From assembly GCA_036782755.1 (NCBI GenBank), contig DAIPYL010000010.1:1-48766 (forward strand): a stretch of 48,766 nucleotides of DNA, read 5' to 3'. The position numbers and the translations under genes were made by a program. The first letter of the stretch is position 1. Each line of letters starts with the position of its first letter. The DNA comes from Jeotgalicoccus sp036782755. Lineage in GTDB: Bacteria > Bacillota > Bacilli > Staphylococcales > Salinicoccaceae. Shown here one piece after another: positions 7,910 to 15,906 of this stretch. The notes under the pieces are model-generated. The model had not been told where the DNA came from, made no database searches, and saw only the letters and a program-made list of their open reading frames with translations.

Positions 7910-7983
7910 AAATATAAATATTCGTTCTGTAAGATTTGAAAGGCAGCAGCAAAGAGAGACAAAATTACAGGAGGTTTTTATTT

Positions 7984-9816
7984 ATGAAAGACGAATTACA
8001 GAGCAGCAGGCCGCTGTTTACAAAACTGTCAGTTGGTTTAATGGCAGCAGCACTTGGAGTATCAGCAGTATTCAGCCCGGTTGCCGAAGGTGCAGGCGGG
8101 GGCAGTCCAAATGGAACGGAATCAAGTGCACCTGTGGAACAGACAGCGGAACAGGAAGAATTTTCTCCGGTACTTTCAGATGAGAAACCTGCTGTGGCGG
8201 CAGTGCCTGTAAACAACATGCCAAACCGTATTATCACGACAATAAACGGTAATACTCAAACGGAAATGGCTTTTAACTGGTATACAACTGATTTATTTGA
8301 AGATGCTAAAGTATGGGTTTCTAAATCAGGGAACTTCGATGATGCTTTAGAATTTAAAGCGGAAGCGACAAAAGTCACTTCAAGTTACGGTGAACGTGAC
8401 AAAAACGGAAATTACATATTTGCTGAAGTTAAAGAAAACTCGGAAGGGGAGCCGGTTGAAGACGAAAATGGTGAACCTGTACTCAATGGATACTATACTG
8501 ACCAGCAGGCACACGGTGACGACTGGATGTCCGGAGATTACGGACATATCGAACTTACTGATGTGACGGAGTATTCATATAAAGCAAAAGCGACAGACCT
8601 TGAGCCGAATACGGATTACTATTACCAGGTCGGCAGTGAATCAGGTAAAGTCAGCGAAACAGGAACATTCAAAACATCAGGAAAAGCGGGAGATCCATTT
8701 AAATTCGTTCACTACACAGATACACAGAATGCTTTCTGGAACGAAAACGTACGGAATGAAGCAGCATTCGGTGCGAACACGTTAATGAATGCACTCGAAA
8801 CTGCAGGCGATGCAGATTTCGTTCTGCACACAGGTGACGTAGTTGAAACAGCTGAAGTGGAAGATGAGTGGGTGGACTTATTCGGCCAGTCACAACCATA
8901 CTTCATGCAGACGGCAATGGCAGTCGCATCAGGTAACCACGATGAATATGCTCTTGAATACGGCGACGACCCGCTGACAGAGAAGTTCAACGAACACGTG
9001 AACGTACCGGCAGCAAACAATAAAATCGACGGCGGTTCTTACTACTCGTTCGATTACAATGGCGTGCACTTTGTTACATTAAACACGAATGATAACAAAG
9101 AATCCGAAGATAACCCGGAAGGAAAAGCAATCGGTGAAGAGCAGATGGAGTGGATTCGTGAAGACGTTGAAAAGGCACGTGCGAACGGTGCAGAGTGGAT
9201 TGTTTTAAACTACCACAAACCATTGTATTCTAAATCGTATCACTCACTGCAGGATGAAGATGTCCAGAAAGTAAGAGAAGAACTGACTGCATTAATCGAT
9301 GAACTGGATATCGACCTGGCACTGCAGGGGCATGACCATGTTATATCAAGAACACACTCATTAACGCATGTACCGACAGAAGAGAACTTCTCAAACGCTG
9401 AAGTTGAAGATGTTGAAACATTCGTCGGAGACAACGGAGTTGAGTATATGGAGGACCCGGACGGTACAGTTTATGTACTGCCGAACACAGGCGGTACTAA
9501 AGAGTATGACGATGTATACTCTAAAGGACTTGACCACCTTCACGAAGTGAGACCTGATCTTAACTGGATGACGCAGGAAAACATGGATCACTACAACAGC
9601 TTATTCGGTTTTGGCGGCCAGCCGCAGGACACAGATGCATTTGATGATTCACACTCGAACAACCGTGATTCATCTACACAGAACTTCGCAATTTACGAAG
9701 TGGAAGATGATGAAATGATTGTCAGCATGTATCAGTTAAGCGGTGACTTTATGCTGGGTGAAGAAAGAACTGTAGAACTCGTAGACCAGTTCGGAATTCA
9801 AAACGGTGAAGATTAA
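7984..9816 (+). CDS. Secreted purple-acid-phosphatase-like metallophosphoesterase
   Basis: A 610-residue exported phosphoesterase. A signal peptide spans about residues 1-36 (basic start, hydrophobic LSVGLMAAALGVSAVF, AEG-A cleavage region), followed by a Pro/Glu-rich linker. A fibronectin-like N-terminal domain typical of purple acid phosphatases covers about 80-232 (ends PNTDYYYQVG). The calcineurin-like catalytic domain has all metal motifs: D246 in YTDTQ, GD at 284-285, GNHD 317-320, H411 in NYHKPLYS, and GHDH 449-452. No LPXTG or membrane tail is seen, so it is likely released. ATG 7984 is fixed by ACAGGAGG nine bases upstream; the frame runs open to 7936 but without a ribosome site. Terminator follows. 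Confidence 0.87.
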   Translation: MKDELQSSRPLFTKLSVGLMAAALGVSAVFSPVAEGAGGGSPNGTESSAPVEQTAEQEEFSPVLSDEKPAVAAVPVNNMPNRIITTINGNTQTEMAFNWYTTDLFEDAKVWVSKSGNFDDALEFKAEATKVTSSYGERDKNGNYIFAEVKENSEGEPVEDENGEPVLNGYYTDQQAHGDDWMSGDYGHIELTDVTEYSYKAKATDLEPNTDYYYQVGSESGKVSETGTFKTSGKAGDPFKFVHYTDTQNAFWNENVRNEAAFGANTLMNALETAGDADFVLHTGDVVETAEVEDEWVDLFGQSQPYFMQTAMAVASGNHDEYALEYGDDPLTEKFNEHVNVPAANNKIDGGSYYSFDYNGVHFVTLNTNDNKESEDNPEGKAIGEEQMEWIREDVEKARANGAEWIVLNYHKPLYSKSYHSLQDEDVQKVREELTALIDELDIDLALQGHDHVISRTHSLTHVPTEENFSNAEVEDVETFVGDNGVEYMEDPDGTVYVLPNTGGTKEYDDVYSKGLDHLHEVRPDLNWMTQENMDHYNSLFGFGGQPQDTDAFDDSHSNNRDSSTQNFAIYEVEDDEMIVSMYQLSGDFMLGEERTVELVDQFGIQNGED

Positions 9817-9831
9817 AATTTAAATTAATAT

Positions 9832-9866
9832 AAAAGGGTAGGACATGAGTCTTACCCTTTTGCTGT
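9832..9866 (+). terminator. Intrinsic terminator after the phosphatase gene
   Basis: Thirteen-bp stem (9832-9844 with 9849-9861, one G-T pair), ATGA loop, then a T-rich stretch. Confidence 0.85.
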
Positions 9867-9887
9867 TTTCAACAGTCCTCTACTGTT

Positions 9888-9914
9888 GTATTATTAATAA
9901 GTTGTTAATAATAC
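9888..9914. promoter_or_regulatory. Perfect inverted repeat upstream of nhaC, possible operator
   Basis: GTATTATTAA (9888-9897) and its exact complement TTAATAATAC (9905-9914) flank a 7-nt centre, ending 21 bases before the nhaC start and just ahead of its ribosome site. There is no T tract after it, so it is not an ordinary terminator; a repressor site or a 5' mRNA hairpin is possible. Confidence 0.4.
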
Positions 9915-9935
9915 AAATACGGAAGGTGTGTTCAT

Positions 9936-11462
9936 ATGGAGTACGGTTTTTTATCGCTTTTACCTCCGCTTTTGGCAATCATTATTGCCATTCTTACTAA
10001 ACAGACCGTTGCCGCATTATTTTTAGGCGTCTGGTTTGGTGCAACAGTAATGAATGAGTGGAATCCGGTTTCAGGTTTTACATATACAGTTAATGAAATT
10101 ATGGTGCCGTCAATTGCGGATCCGTGGAATGCCTCACTGATACTGCTGGTTGTCTTTACAGGCGGATTCATTAACGTGCTCCGTACGACAGGAGCGGGCC
10201 AGGCATTTGGCGATTTCGCGACGAAGAAAGTCAATACGCGCCAAAAAGGGCAGAACTTTGTCTGGGGCAGCGCATTCTTATTCTCTTATACAGAACCCGT
10301 ATTGATACTTGGAACTGTGACGAGACCCATTACGGATAAATTAAAAATATCACGTGTAAAACTTGCGTACATCGTCGATTCGATGGGCAGCCCGGTGGCA
10401 TCCATGTCACCAATCAGTGTGTATGCGCCGTTTATTACAGGACTGATTGCGACACAGCTGGCAGCGCTCAGTTTATCAGAAAATCCGTGGTCATTATTCA
10501 TTCAGATGATACCCTTCCATTTATACGGTATTTTTGCGATTGTCGGCGTGCTGCTGGTCGTTAACATGAAAATTGATATCGGACCGATGTACAAAGCAGA
10601 GCAGCGTGCGATTAAAACTGGTAAATTATACGGAGAGCACGATAAGTTAATGATTAACGATACTGGTGATGCAGATGCGGTTGAGGCGGATATTTTCAGT
10701 TTCCTGATTCCGCTGGCACTGCTGTTTGCAGGGATTTTCGGAGTTATATTCTGGACCGGCGATATCGGCGCAAATGGACTTGCAGGTGCATTTTTAAATG
10801 CAGATATTATATTTGCTATTACGACAGGATTTTTCCTCGGTTCAGTTGGCGGAATGCTCTATGCAAAACTGCGCTATGGCCAGCCGCTTGAAGAACTGCT
10901 GAACGGATATGTAGACGGCATTATGCAGGTCATGATTGTACCGGTTATTTTAGTCATGGCATGGTCTATCGGAACAGTCGCAACAGAAATGGGGCTTGGC
11001 GATGTCATTGCACATTACGCAGGAAGCTATTTGCCGGCGTTCTTAGTACCAGTAATTATCTTTATACTGGGCGGTCTGATTGCATTTGCATCCGGAAGCT
11101 CATGGGGAGTATTCTCGATTATGATACCAATCGCAATTCCAATGGGAATTGCACTTGACCTGGAACTGGCACTTGTCATCGGTGCGGCAATCAGCGGAGG
11201 GGTATTCGGCGACCACTGTTCACCGATATCCGATACGAGTATTATGTCATCCACCGGATCTGCAGCTGACCATATGGAACACATCCGTACACAGCTGCCA
11301 TACGCAATGATTATCGGTTTATCAGCAAGCGCAGGATTCCTGATGAGCGGATTGACTCAAAGCTCAATACTAGGCATTATTACGACTGCGGCTGTACTGG
11401 TCGCGATACTGATGTTTGTAAAGAACAGAATGAAGCGCAGAAACTTAGGTATGGACGAATAA
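9936..11462 (+). CDS. nhaC: NhaC-family Na+/H+ antiporter
   Basis: A 508-residue polytopic membrane protein with about 11-12 hydrophobic helices, of the NhaC antiporter family that expels Na+ (or exchanges organic anions such as malate/lactate in MleN-type members) using the proton gradient. Recognisable text includes the N-terminal LPPLLAIIIAILTKQTVAALFLGVW, the central SYTEPVLILGTVTRPITDK and the family block GGVFGDHCSPISDTSIMSSTGS (residues about 418-440), where charged and hydroxyl residues sit within membrane. ATG 9936 follows GGAAGGTG. The gene has its own leader with an inverted repeat and a terminator that overlaps the end of the convergent kinase-fold gene. Confidence 0.88.
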   Translation: MEYGFLSLLPPLLAIIIAILTKQTVAALFLGVWFGATVMNEWNPVSGFTYTVNEIMVPSIADPWNASLILLVVFTGGFINVLRTTGAGQAFGDFATKKVNTRQKGQNFVWGSAFLFSYTEPVLILGTVTRPITDKLKISRVKLAYIVDSMGSPVASMSPISVYAPFITGLIATQLAALSLSENPWSLFIQMIPFHLYGIFAIVGVLLVVNMKIDIGPMYKAEQRAIKTGKLYGEHDKLMINDTGDADAVEADIFSFLIPLALLFAGIFGVIFWTGDIGANGLAGAFLNADIIFAITTGFFLGSVGGMLYAKLRYGQPLEELLNGYVDGIMQVMIVPVILVMAWSIGTVATEMGLGDVIAHYAGSYLPAFLVPVIIFILGGLIAFASGSSWGVFSIMIPIAIPMGIALDLELALVIGAAISGGVFGDHCSPISDTSIMSSTGSAADHMEHIRTQLPYAMIIGLSASAGFLMSGLTQSSILGIITTAAVLVAILMFVKNRMKRRNLGMDE

Positions 11463-11466
11463 AATA

Positions 11467-11506
11467 AAAAGCACTGAAATTATCAACAGATGATTTCAGT
11501 GCTTTT
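11467..11506. terminator. Bidirectional terminator overlapping the 3' end of a coding region
   Basis: Fourteen-bp stem (11467-11480 with 11493-11506) with T runs on both strands. Its right arm is also the last codons and stop of the minus-strand phosphotransferase gene (ends 11496). Confidence 0.85.
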
Positions 11507-12404
11507 TTCTGTACCAATTCGGCACTGTCAGTTCAAAATCATCATACCAGTCGAGAATTTCAGCATATGAACGTCTCATCGTTTTGATTTCTTTATCTCC
11601 AAAACGAATTGCCCATGGCAGCGAAGACAGCATGTTGGATGCAATATACAACTGCAGCAGTTCCCAGAACTCAGCGGGCACATCATGATTAAAGTAACCG
11701 TCAATTCTGCCGCTGGCAAAAGCAGGACTGAGAGAAGCACACCATGTAATTCTGTTGAACTCCTCATAAGCTTCGCCCGTATCATGCCGGTCAAAATCTA
11801 TAATATGCAGTTTGTGATTTGCATCAATAAGCATATTCCCAATATGAAAATCACCGTGATGCTGTACATCTTTACGGTCCTCAATCAGATGTCTGTATTT
11901 CTCAACTACGTCAAAAAGTAAATAACCGTTATCGTATTTCAGTTTACAGTCGTTATACATATCGATCTTCCGGTCAATTTTACGATTATATCTCTTATCC
12001 CATGATTTAGGACTGACTGAGACTGGCTTAAAATTATGAATCTCAATCAAAATTTTACCTGCAGTCACACCAAAATTATACTGCTCTGACAAGGAGTAAT
12101 CAGCAAGGACGTCTTCAGCATCATTACCATCCAGCCAGTTTAAAAGAAGACAGTAATAAGTACCATCTAAACATTCACCGTGTGCAATTAAGCTGTGTGT
12201 GGAAATGTTATGTTCTTCTGCCTGCCGAAGCAGAGCAGCATGCTGTACATATCTTTCCTTATTTTTAATATCACCGACGCGGAGCAGGTATTTACTGTCT
12301 TCAGTTTCAACGATAAACTTCCGGTCATCAGACCATCCTTTATTAAAAGGAGAAATAGATTTAATATCATTAAGCGGCAGCTCAGATTTCAGTGAGTTAA
12401 TCAT
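11496..12404 (-). CDS. Aminoglycoside phosphotransferase (APH) family protein
   Basis: A 302-residue small-molecule kinase fold. HHGDFHIGNML holds the catalytic aspartate loop and HIIDFDRHD the metal-binding DFD motif; the N-lobe strand KYLLRVGD gives the ATP-binding region, although the usual lysine is replaced in that strand by arginine. C-terminal residues after 220 are helical (ELLQLYIASNMLSSLPWAIRFG), as in the APH/choline-kinase group. Phosphate acceptor unknown; drug resistance should not be assumed. Its ATG lies inside the end of the isochorismatase gene (8-base overlap), so the two are translationally coupled. Confidence 0.8.
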   Translation of the reverse strand: MINSLKSELPLNDIKSISPFNKGWSDDRKFIVETEDSKYLLRVGDIKNKERYVQHAALLRQAEEHNISTHSLIAHGECLDGTYYCLLLNWLDGNDAEDVLADYSLSEQYNFGVTAGKILIEIHNFKPVSVSPKSWDKRYNRKIDRKIDMYNDCKLKYDNGYLLFDVVEKYRHLIEDRKDVQHHGDFHIGNMLIDANHKLHIIDFDRHDTGEAYEEFNRITWCASLSPAFASGRIDGYFNHDVPAEFWELLQLYIASNMLSSLPWAIRFGDKEIKTMRRSYAEILDWYDDFELTVPNWYRKKH

Positions 12405-12921
12405 CGTTATACTCTGTCTCTTCCAGATATCTATTTGTTACGAGTTCTGACCAGTCGAGAACTGTACCGACAAAGTCAACAATATCCAAATCATTCATCT
12501 CATAGGTTTTTCCATCATTTGCACTGCCACATAAATCTTCTATGACTGTTACTTCATAACCTCTGTCTGCAGCTGCTATTGAAGTGAACAGAATACAAAA
12601 CTCCATGTTAAATCCTGCAATAAACAATTCTTTAATTCGATGCTCTTGTAAATAATTATCCAAATCAGTTTCTTTAAACGAAATTGGAAACTTTTTCTGA
12701 ATAAGAATATCTGCGCTGTCAGTTAAAATATCCGGTATATTTGCACCATCGGTCCCAAACTCAATCGGACTTCCTTCCATTTCATCAATATGCTGAATGG
12801 CGACAACTTTGTCATTGTTTCTTAAAAACTTGCGAGCGACTTTTGCGATGCGTTCCGGCAGTTCCTCATACCCTTTTAAAAAACCATGCTGCACGTCAAT
12901 AATAAGAAGTGCTTTGGACAA
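12397..12921 (-). CDS. Isochorismatase-family cysteine hydrolase
   Basis: A 174-residue alpha/beta cysteine hydrolase (nicotinamidase/isochorismatase superfamily). The triad is visible: D in LLIIDVQHGF near the start, K in IQKKFPISF, and C in FNMEFCILFT. The chosen start is TTG 12921, nine bases after GGGAG; the ATG at 12930 abuts that site and the long upstream extension (to 13071) is not credible because it runs through the divergent promoter region. Length then equals family norm. It is the first gene of a pair with the kinase-fold protein, and divergent from the DUF429 gene. Substrate is not evident. Confidence 0.82.
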   Translation of the reverse strand: MSKALLIIDVQHGFLKGYEELPERIAKVARKFLRNNDKVVAIQHIDEMEGSPIEFGTDGANIPDILTDSADILIQKKFPISFKETDLDNYLQEHRIKELFIAGFNMEFCILFTSIAAADRGYEVTVIEDLCGSANDGKTYEMNDLDIVDFVGTVLDWSELVTNRYLEETEYNDD

Positions 12922-12954
12922 TAATACCATCTCCCATGTTAATAATTTACTTTT

Positions 12955-12967
12955 AGTATAATATACT
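12955..12967. promoter_or_regulatory. Short palindrome over a TATAAT in a divergent promoter region
   Basis: AGTATA-A-TATACT is an exact palindrome around a single central base. It contains a plus-strand TATAAT (12957-12962) and, on the minus strand, TATACT with TTGATG upstream. It lies between the isochorismatase and DUF429 genes and could be shared promoter sequence or an operator. Confidence 0.3.
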
Positions 12968-13009
12968 TGGAGCAGCATCAATAATGATATACAGAAGTGA
13001 GTGATATAA

Positions 13010-13750
13010 ATGAAGTTTATCGGAATAGATCTTGCATGGACATATAAAAACGAAAGCGGCATTTGTGTCATGGATGAAAGCGGAGAAGTGCTTATTCTCG
13101 AATCTGCTGTGTTCAGCGATGAAGAGATTATTAATATTACTAAATCATACGGTGATGAAAAACTCTATATCGCAATCGATGCGCCGCTGGTTGTAAATAA
13201 TGAAACAGGATCGCGTCAGGCTGAACGCGATTTGCTTAAAGGCAGAATTAACGGTCACCGGGTATATGCTTTTAATTCCAACAGGACTTTTTTGACGAAA
13301 ACATTTAAAAGTATCCGGGGAGAAGTGTTGAGCAATTTAATAATCGAACATCTCCCAAATATCAGCATTGGCATTAATGAAGAAGGTTCAAGTATAATTG
13401 AGACATTTCCAACGGGAATTGTGAGCGGCTTGTTCCCGGATATTTACCCGGTTAAATATAAACGTAAAGTAGGAATGACATTTGAAGAAACAGTTGGTCA
13501 GATGAAGCTGCTGACAGAACGTATTGGCCTGCTTGAACAGCGGGGTATTATATCCGGATTCAAAGAAAAACTGATGGTGGATGAAGCAGCGATTAACCGG
13601 AAACATCATAAGCACCTGGAAGATAAGCTGGATGCTGTCCTGTGTACTCTAGGACTTTATCTGATTTATAAAGAGATGGCTGCTGCGAGAAAGTTCGGCC
13701 TAGATAAAGATGGTTTTATACTTCTGCCGGAAGCTTTTGAAGAAATATAG
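13010..13750 (+). CDS. DUF429 domain protein (predicted nuclease fold)
   Basis: A 246-residue protein of the DUF429 family, which is predicted to adopt an RNase H-like nuclease fold. The opening KFIGIDLAW (residues 2-10) with D7, the strand LYIAIDAPL and the C-terminal DEAAINRKHHKHLEDKLDAVLCTLGLYL, with its DKLDA acidic pair, are typical conserved blocks. No experimental function is known to me. RBS GAAGTGAG is weak but positioned correctly before ATG 13010. It is followed by the butanediol dehydrogenase after 72 bases containing a new promoter. Confidence 0.78.
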   Translation: MKFIGIDLAWTYKNESGICVMDESGEVLILESAVFSDEEIINITKSYGDEKLYIAIDAPLVVNNETGSRQAERDLLKGRINGHRVYAFNSNRTFLTKTFKSIRGEVLSNLIIEHLPNISIGINEEGSSIIETFPTGIVSGLFPDIYPVKYKRKVGMTFEETVGQMKLLTERIGLLEQRGIISGFKEKLMVDEAAINRKHHKHLEDKLDAVLCTLGLYLIYKEMAAARKFGLDKDGFILLPEAFEEI

Positions 13751-13759
13751 TTTATAATT

Positions 13760-13786
13760 TTGATTTTTTTCACAATAGGTTATAAT
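13760..13786 (+). promoter_or_regulatory. Probable bdhA promoter
   Basis: TTGATT (13760-13765) and TATAAT (13781-13786) with a 15-bp spacer, 36 bases upstream of the start codon. The spacing is short but the -10 is perfect. Confidence 0.45.
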
Positions 13787-13822
13787 ATAAGTAAGAAAAA
13801 CATTCAAGGAGTGAAGTGGTTT

Positions 13823-14875
13823 ATGAAAGCAGTAGTATACTATGACACAAAAGATGTTCGAATCGAAGAAGTGGCTGAACCTAAAGTTTATGCTGAGGGT
13901 GTTAAAGTAAAAGTTGCCTGGACAGGTATATGCGGTACTGATCTGCATGAGTATCTCGGGGGTCCAATTTTTATTCCGGGAGACGCGCCGAATGGTGTGA
14001 CAGGTAAAGAGAGACCTGTAATTATGGGACATGAATTCAGCGGTGTAATAGAAGAAGTCGGAGAAGAAGTTGAGGGACTGGCTGCCGGAGATAAGGTTGT
14101 TATCAATCCTGTTCTGACAAATAAACAGCATGACAATCCTTTATACGATTTCTATAAAGAAGGAACGTTTATCGGACTCGGAGATGACGGCGGTTTTGCT
14201 GATTTTGTCGTCGTACCTGCAGAAAACATAGTTAAACTGAAAGACACTACGTCATTGAAAATTGGTGCTTTGGTAGAGCCGACAGCAGTTGCACTGCAGG
14301 CGATTCGTGAGTCGGAACTTCAGTTTTCTGAAACAGTAGCAGTCTACGGTGCAGGTCCTATCGGTCTTGTGACTATATTAGCTGCCCGTGCAGCCGGAGC
14401 GAAAGATATCTTTGCCTTTGATTTATCGGATGAGCGCCTCGAGAAAGCTAAAGAATTTGGTGCAACACATACTGTAAACAGCGGTAAAGAAAATCCTGTA
14501 GAGTATATTAAGTCGATTTACCCGGACGGTGTCGACCGGACATTTGAAGTCGCGGGTGTGAAACAGACGCTTGAACAGTCTATTCAGTCGACTAGACCGA
14601 GAGGCATGGTCTGCATTGTTTCCATCTTTGAAAAAGAAATCGATTTTAATCCGATGATGCTGACAACGTCGGGAGTAAGAATATCAAGTTCTTTAGGTTA
14701 TGAACCGGATATCTTTGAAGCGACTGTAAAAATGATTGAAAGCGGCCAGATTGATCCGTCGCTGATGATTACTGAAGAAATAGAACTCAATGAAGTGATA
14801 GAAAAAGGCTTCAATAAATTAATTGAAGATAAGTCTCAGGCTAAAATTCTCGTTAAACTGAGCGGGGAAGAATAA
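13823..14875 (+). CDS. bdhA: (R,R)-butanediol dehydrogenase, zinc-type
   Basis: A 350-residue medium-chain zinc alcohol dehydrogenase closest to butanediol dehydrogenase (BdhA), interconverting acetoin and 2,3-butanediol with NAD(H). CGTDLHEYLGGPIFIP with C37, and GHEFSGVIEEVGE with H70/E71, give the catalytic zinc site; GAGPIGLVTILAARAAGA is the Rossmann motif. The structural-zinc lobe has no four-cysteine cluster (VINPVLTNKQHDNPLYDF instead), as also in Bacillus BdhA. ATG 13823 follows AAGGAG; the open frame back to 13760 would include the promoter. It is flanked by its own promoter and a very strong terminator. Acetoin reduction fits a role in overflow and redox balance. Confidence 0.87.
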   Translation: MKAVVYYDTKDVRIEEVAEPKVYAEGVKVKVAWTGICGTDLHEYLGGPIFIPGDAPNGVTGKERPVIMGHEFSGVIEEVGEEVEGLAAGDKVVINPVLTNKQHDNPLYDFYKEGTFIGLGDDGGFADFVVVPAENIVKLKDTTSLKIGALVEPTAVALQAIRESELQFSETVAVYGAGPIGLVTILAARAAGAKDIFAFDLSDERLEKAKEFGATHTVNSGKENPVEYIKSIYPDGVDRTFEVAGVKQTLEQSIQSTRPRGMVCIVSIFEKEIDFNPMMLTTSGVRISSSLGYEPDIFEATVKMIESGQIDPSLMITEEIELNEVIEKGFNKLIEDKSQAKILVKLSGEE

Positions 14876-14891
14876 CTGAATATATACTTTT

Positions 14892-14930
14892 AAAAACCGC
14901 GGTGATTATATCAATCACCGCGGTTTTTAA
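14892..14930 (+). terminator. Strong intrinsic terminator after bdhA
   Basis: Sixteen-bp perfect stem (14892-14907 with 14913-14928), 5-nt loop, T-run within the 3' arm. Symmetric A/T ends make it able to work both ways. Confidence 0.92.
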
Positions 14931-14932
14931 TC

Positions 14933-14941
14933 TGTTATAGT
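14933..14941 (+). promoter_or_regulatory. Extended -10 before the sirtuin gene
   Basis: TGTTATAGT is a TGn-extended -10 (TATAGT at 14936-14941) immediately after the bdhA terminator, 44 bases before the sirtuin start. No clear -35 is visible because the terminator occupies that space. Confidence 0.35.
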
Positions 14942-14985
14942 AGTCTTAAAAGAAGTTTTTAAGAATTCATTAAAGGATTGAGAAT

Positions 14986-15903
14986 ATGGATAAAACATCA
15001 TGGCATGTACTGTCAAATGGCGAAGATTTAACTGCTTCAAGCAAATTGTCCATGGCGCTTGATGAAGCGGATGCTGTATTAATCGGTGTCGGTGCCGGAA
15101 TGGCTGCGGCTGATGGTTTTACATATGCTGGACCGAGATTTACACAAAATTTTCCGGATTTCATTGAAAAATACAGCTGGCTGGATATGTTTCAGGCAAG
15201 TGTGTTTGAGTTTGAAAGCCTAAATGAAGAGTGGGCATTTTTCAGCCGTTTTGTTGATTTAAATTATATGAGCCAGCCGCTTGGTGGGTCCTATGTCCGT
15301 CTTAAAGAATTACTTGAAGGTAGAAATTATCATATTATTACATCCAATGCAGACAATGCATTTGAAATCGCAGGCTTTGATCAGGACAAAGTTTTTGATG
15401 TCCAGGGTAAATATAATCTGCTGCAGTGCTCAAAGGGATGTACTCCGAAACGGTTTAACAATGAAGAATTAATGAAAGATATGATAGAACAGCAGCAGAA
15501 CATGAAAGTCCCGGATGAGCTGATTCCGTACTGCCCGGAATGCGGTGCATCGATGGAACTGAACAGACGCAATCATACCGACTGGATGGTTGAGGATGAT
15601 AAATTCTTTAAAGACCAAAAGCTGTTCCATAATTTTTTAGACCATAATATAAATAAAAAACTGTTAATACTGGAACTGGGCTGCGGCTATATGGCACCGC
15701 AGGTGATTAAACATCCGTTTCAGCAAATGACGGAAAATCGAAATAATGCATTATATATGACTGTGAACTTAAAAGATTACAGAATACCGCCTGCAATCAG
15801 AGAACGGTCAGTATGGCTGCAGGAAGATATTAAAGAACTGTTATTAAATGTTCAAAAGGAAAAGTGGTTTACTAAAAAGAAAATTTACGAAACGGAGTAC
15901 TAG
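14986..15903 (+). CDS. Class M sirtuin (SirTM), protein ADP-ribosyltransferase
   Basis: A 305-residue Sir2-fold protein of the SirTM class, which in Staphylococcus aureus and Streptococcus pyogenes ADP-ribosylates the lipoylated GcvH-like protein GcvH-L using NAD+. The NAD motif is GVGAGMAAADGF (34-45). Instead of the deacetylase signature it has TSNADNAF with N121 and VQG with Q140 in place of the catalytic histidine; this pair has the same 19-residue spacing as the N/Q pair reported as essential in SirTM (from memory). Zinc ligands are CSKGC (148-152) and CPEC. RBS AAAGGATTG precedes ATG 14986. The lipoate ligase starts 3 bases after the stop. Confidence 0.88.
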   Translation: MDKTSWHVLSNGEDLTASSKLSMALDEADAVLIGVGAGMAAADGFTYAGPRFTQNFPDFIEKYSWLDMFQASVFEFESLNEEWAFFSRFVDLNYMSQPLGGSYVRLKELLEGRNYHIITSNADNAFEIAGFDQDKVFDVQGKYNLLQCSKGCTPKRFNNEELMKDMIEQQQNMKVPDELIPYCPECGASMELNRRNHTDWMVEDDKFFKDQKLFHNFLDHNINKKLLILELGCGYMAPQVIKHPFQQMTENRNNALYMTVNLKDYRIPPAIRERSVWLQEDIKELLLNVQKEKWFTKKKIYETEY

Positions 15904-15906
15904 TCA

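Noticed and set aside
12922..13071. Longer N-terminus for the isochorismatase (start at 13071)
   Set aside because: Would cross the divergent promoter region and the DUF429 start; GGGAG supports TTG 12921 and the family begins there.
14986..15903. SIR2 domain as an antiphage effector (Thoeris/DSR-like)
   Set aside because: The N/Q pair, zinc cysteines and adjoining lipoate ligase fit the SirTM protein-modifying class; no partner defence gene lies near.
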